Source: Aliterella sp. RAGGC_92 (GTDB lineage: Bacteria > Cyanobacteriota > Cyanobacteriia > Cyanobacteriales > Chroococcidiopsidaceae). From it: a stretch of 7,727 nucleotides of DNA. Both the position numbers and the translations under genes were made by a program. The notes under the pieces are model-generated. The model saw only the letters and a program-made list of their open reading frames with translations, searched no databases and was not told where the DNA came from. Positions 6,366 to 7,727 of the stretch are shown here, piece after piece (position 1 is the first letter of the stretch; each line of letters starts with the position of its first letter). The DNA is taken from assembly GCA_030826005.1 (NCBI GenBank), contig JAPJOW010000210.1:1-7727 (forward strand), read 5' to 3'.

Positions 6366-6881
6366 GTGACGAGCGCAACGCAAGTATTAGATCGTTCTGT
6401 GGTGGTGTTCTCTAGAAACTATTTGCCGATTAGCCGCGTCAATATCAAACGGGCGATCGCACTATTAATATTGGGTAAAGCAGAAGCGCTAGATTTGACC
6501 AGCGAGACTTGGTTTGTCAAGTCCCCCAATTTAGTAATTGCTGTTCCCCAACACCTCCGCTTAACGATTGCCAGCACCGAAAGGATTTGGAAAGTTCCCC
6601 CAGTAAATCGGCGCGAAGTTTTAAAACGAGATAACCACAGTTGCCAATATTGCGGTAGCAACAAACGTTTGACATTGGATCATGTAATTCCAGTATCTAA
6701 AGGCGGTCAGCATAAGTGGGATAACGTCGTTACAGCTTGCGAACCCTGCAACCAACGCAAACGCGATCGCACGCCCTTGGAAGCTGGTATGCCTTTATGC
6801 ACTAAACCAAAAGCACCTATGCACCCAACAGTTGCTTTTGCCGAAAACTTTTGGCACGGCGAAAGTGCCTGCTCTCCCTAG
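6366..6881 (+). CDS. HNH endonuclease-type protein
   Basis: A 171-aa protein with a Zn-ribbon HNH nuclease module at about residues 80-140. The zinc cysteines are CQYC (93, 96) and CEPCN (125, 128). The catalytic-type core is LDHVIPVSKGG (Asp105, His106), then WDNVV (Asn120) and Asn129, ending in NQRKRDRTPLEAG. Residues 1-80 form a conserved-looking N-terminal region (VLDRSVVVFSRNYLPISRVN) seen in a widespread group of short cyanobacterial HNH proteins whose substrate is, to my knowledge, not established. All metal and catalytic positions are intact. The start is GTG with a strong ribosome binding site. Two HIP1 sites fall inside the gene (6453-6460 and 6763-6770). The 129-aa protein gene follows after 17 bp, so the two form an operon. 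The upstream terminator suggests conditional expression. Confidence 0.88.
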   Translation: MTSATQVLDRSVVVFSRNYLPISRVNIKRAIALLILGKAEALDLTSETWFVKSPNLVIAVPQHLRLTIASTERIWKVPPVNRREVLKRDNHSCQYCGSNKRLTLDHVIPVSKGGQHKWDNVVTACEPCNQRKRDRTPLEAGMPLCTKPKAPMHPTVAFAENFWHGESACSP

Positions 6882-6898
6882 AAGGAAACTTAAGGACA

Positions 6899-7288
6899 AT
6901 GCTGAAACTAACTTACATTGAGACTGGTTTTTATTTGGAATATTTAGCCAAATCCTTAGAGGAGTGGGTACAAGGACGAGTAATTCTGGCGCTGCGGGTT
7001 GGCGAATCTTTGTGCATTGAACCGACTACGGCATCGTTTTTACTACCTGCGGATTTACCAGGAGTGGAAACATTAGCAGTTGAAGTTAAAAGGCTCGATC
7101 TAGAGTCTATTAGTTTGAGTGTTTGCGATGCTGAATATATTGAAGTCAGTATTGAAGGTACTTGGGTAAGCTCAAAAGCTGATAGTACGGAGGGTGTGTT
7201 TGTCGCTGCGATGTCTCACTCCATTGAGTTCTTTTTGCTGAAGTTGTGGCAAGACTCTCAAGTTAGCGCTTCGGTTTTGAGCGAGTAA
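6899..7288 (+). CDS. Unrecognised conserved-type protein, second gene of the HNH operon
   Basis: 129 aa, acidic and soluble. I do not recognise the family. The N-terminus MLKLTYIETGFYLEYLAKSL reads like a beta hairpin and helix. ILALRVGESLCIEPTTASFL and the strand-rich middle follow (AVEVKRLDLESISLSVCDAE). The C-terminal half has AAMSHSIEFFLLKLWQDSQ, an amphipathic helix. The ATG at 6899 is chosen because it leaves 17 bp after the HNH stop, with AAGGA sequences at 6882-6886 and 6892-6896. A TTG at 6851 would extend the frame by 16 residues overlapping the HNH gene and lacks a ribosome binding site. Tight spacing behind the HNH gene and a terminator directly after its stop indicate a two-gene transcript and perhaps a shared role. 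Confidence 0.8.
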   Translation: MLKLTYIETGFYLEYLAKSLEEWVQGRVILALRVGESLCIEPTTASFLLPADLPGVETLAVEVKRLDLESISLSVCDAEYIEVSIEGTWVSSKADSTEGVFVAAMSHSIEFFLLKLWQDSQVSASVLSE

Positions 7289-7314
7289 GAAACCTACTAA
7301 TACCTGGTTAGATT

Positions 7315-7338
7315 AAGGCGCAACTACGCGCCTTTTTT
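7315..7338 (+). terminator. Intrinsic terminator of the HNH operon
   Basis: AAGGCGC (7315-7321) pairs with GCGCCTT (7328-7334) around a 6-nt loop, and the T run extends to 7338. It lies 26 bp after the stop of the preceding gene. This is a classic rho-independent terminator. Confidence 0.88.
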
Positions 7339-7434
7339 AGAATGGGCGATCGCACGTAGGACTATGGGTGATAACTTGCCAAGTAGCTCCCCCCTTGTCT
7401 TTGTTGAAGGTGATGGACGGATGCGATCGCACTT

Positions 7435-7474
7435 GTAGGGGCAATGTAGCAATTGCAAAAATCTTTGCCCTTAC
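7435..7474. repeat. Degenerate inverted repeat of the GTAGGGGCAA type
   Basis: GTAGGGGCAA (7435-7444) pairs over 10 bp (one G-T) with TTGCCCTTAC (7465-7474). The 20-nt loop contains GCAATTGC. From memory, palindromic units beginning GTAGGGGCAATT are scattered between genes in many cyanobacterial genomes, and this resembles a diverged copy. It ends 3 bp before the -35 of the tRNA promoter, and a HIP1 site (7423-7430) lies just to its left. Confidence 0.5.
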
Positions 7475-7477
7475 CCC

Positions 7478-7506
7478 TTGACAACTTTGTAGTACATTTG
7501 TAGTAT
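7478..7506 (+). promoter_or_regulatory. Promoter of the tRNA cluster
   Basis: A perfect TTGACA (7478-7483), a 17-bp spacer and TAGTAT (7501-7506, 4 of 6) form a good sigma-70-type promoter pointing at the tRNA genes. A start near 7513 gives a leader of about 75 nt before the first tRNA. No protein start of note lies in between. Confidence 0.7.
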
Positions 7507-7513
7507 AAATGTA
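7486..7513. promoter_or_regulatory. Possible operator: direct and inverted repeats over the -10 region
   Basis: Two adjacent 11-mers, TTTGTAGTACA (7486-7496) and TTTGTAGTATA (7497-7507), match at 10 of 11 positions, about one helical turn apart. Overlapping them, TACATTT (7493-7499) and AAATGTA (7507-7513) form a 7-bp inverted repeat with a 7-bp centre that covers the -10 hexamer. A repressor site is a reasonable reading, but no regulator is known. Confidence 0.4.
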
Positions 7514-7588
7514 ATGCAAGAGAGAAAGAGCTAAAAACCTTTATCTCTAGTATCAGAACCATGAAAACTAAATAATTCCATCATTAAT

Positions 7589-7662
7589 CGCAGTGTAGCT
7601 CAATTGGTTAGAGCGTCTGGTTGTCTGCCGGAAAGTTGCGAGTTCAAGTCTCGTCACTGTGG
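7589..7662 (+). tRNA. trnD: tRNA-Asp (anticodon GTC), divergent
   Basis: A 74-nt cloverleaf. The acceptor is CGCAGTG/CACTGTG with one G-T pair, and the D-arm is GCTC/GAGC with an ordinary AATTGGTTA loop. The anticodon stem is TCTGG/CCGGA around TTGTCTG, with GTC at 7623-7625. The T-arm is GCGAG/CTCGT with loop TTCAAGT, and the discriminator is G. CCA is not encoded. G34, T35, C36, G73 and G10 fit aspartate identity. The acceptor begins with C1, and the loop has T37 and G38 where tRNA-Asp normally has a purine and C. It therefore differs markedly from a housekeeping cyanobacterial tRNA-Asp. It is the first gene after the promoter, with the next tRNA 4 nt behind. Confidence 0.85.
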
Positions 7663-7666
7663 CTGG

Positions 7667-7727
7667 GACTGAGTACCCAAGTGGTTTAAGGGAGAAGTCT
7701 GCAAAACTTCTATGCGTGAGTTCAATT
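7667..7727 (+). tRNA. trnC: tRNA-Cys (anticodon GCA), partial at the window edge
   Basis: The 5' part of a tRNA: a presumed acceptor strand GACTGAG, then TA, a D-stem CCC/GGG (7676-7678 with 7690-7692) enclosing a GTGG-containing loop, and an anticodon stem GAAGT/ACTTC around CTGCAAA with GCA at 7701-7703. A variable TATGC, T-stem GTGAG and T-loop TTCAATT reach the edge. The anticodon arm is the usual one for tRNA-Cys. The acceptor's 3' strand and the discriminator lie outside, so the 5' end is inferred from spacing alone. It follows tRNA-Asp after only 4 nt, so both must come from one precursor. Confidence 0.8.

Larger units (their letters stand above)
706..7430. repeat. Nine dispersed HIP1 octamers (GCGATCGC)
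   Basis: Copies lie at 706, 2149, 4678, 4928, 6150, 6453, 6763, 7346 and 7423 (first base of each 8-bp palindrome), both inside and between genes. One would be expected about every 65 kb by chance in random sequence of equal base use. Overrepresentation of this octamer is a known signature of many cyanobacterial genomes. Confidence 0.9.

Noticed and set aside
6419..6664. 81-aa - strand frame
   Set aside because: It is the antisense shadow of the HNH gene.
6851..6898. TTG start adding 16 residues to the 129-aa protein
   Set aside because: It overlaps the HNH gene and lacks a ribosome binding site. The ATG at 6899 gives normal operon spacing.
7337..7562. Two - strand frames of 60 and 66 aa
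   Set aside because: They overlap each other and run through the promoter and repeat region, and they have no coding character.
7561..7575. Mini-ORF MKTK ahead of the tRNA genes (possible leader peptide)
   Set aside because: Four codons with no ribosome binding site in an AT-rich leader is expected by chance.
1..7727. CRISPR array, insertion sequence or integrase
   Set aside because: No regularly spaced repeats, transposase or recombinase motifs, or terminal inverted repeats with target duplications were seen.

Overview
The window looks like chromosomal DNA of a cyanobacterium. The octamer GCGATCGC (the cyanobacterial HIP1 repeat) occurs nine times in 7.7 kb. The NDH-1 subunit NdhM, which belongs to oxygenic phototrophs, is encoded here, and several other proteins have the look of cyanobacteria-only families. 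Genus cannot be fixed from the sequence.

Left part (1-1301): the 3' end of an unidentified + strand gene converges on ndhM, and a perfect 28-bp palindrome between them probably ends both transcripts. ndhM (photosynthetic NDH-1 complex) lies downstream of leuD (isopropylmalate isomerase small subunit, leucine synthesis), both on the - strand. leuD has a recognisable promoter and no leuC beside it.

Middle (1302-5623): an AT-rich stretch of about 740 bp without genes precedes a small acidic conserved protein. Next come a tRNA-Glu(TTC) gene with a near-consensus promoter and a strong hairpin terminator shared with the convergent - strand genes. Those genes are a 711-aa soluble sensor histidine kinase (two GAF domains, HisKA, HATPase) and, 17 bp after it, a START/polyketide-cyclase-like (SRPBCC) protein. 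They are almost certainly one transcript.

Right part (5624-7727): a small ribbon-helix-helix-like protein (-) diverges across about 400 bp from a two-gene + strand unit, an HNH endonuclease-type protein followed by an unrecognised 129-aa protein. A textbook intrinsic terminator sits only 4 bases ahead of the HNH gene's ribosome binding site, so that gene may be controlled by attenuation or follow a small RNA gene. After the unit's own terminator come a degenerate inverted repeat and a TTGACA promoter whose -10 region is overlaid by a direct repeat and an inverted repeat. Two tightly packed, divergent tRNA genes follow, Asp(GTC) and Cys(GCA), the second cut by the window edge. They look like the beginning of a tRNA gene array of the kind known from some cyanobacterial plasmids and chromosomes. 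This is the most distinctive element of the window.

No insertion sequence, CRISPR array, integrase or rRNA was seen. Family assignments rest on motif recognition by eye; no database search was possible.
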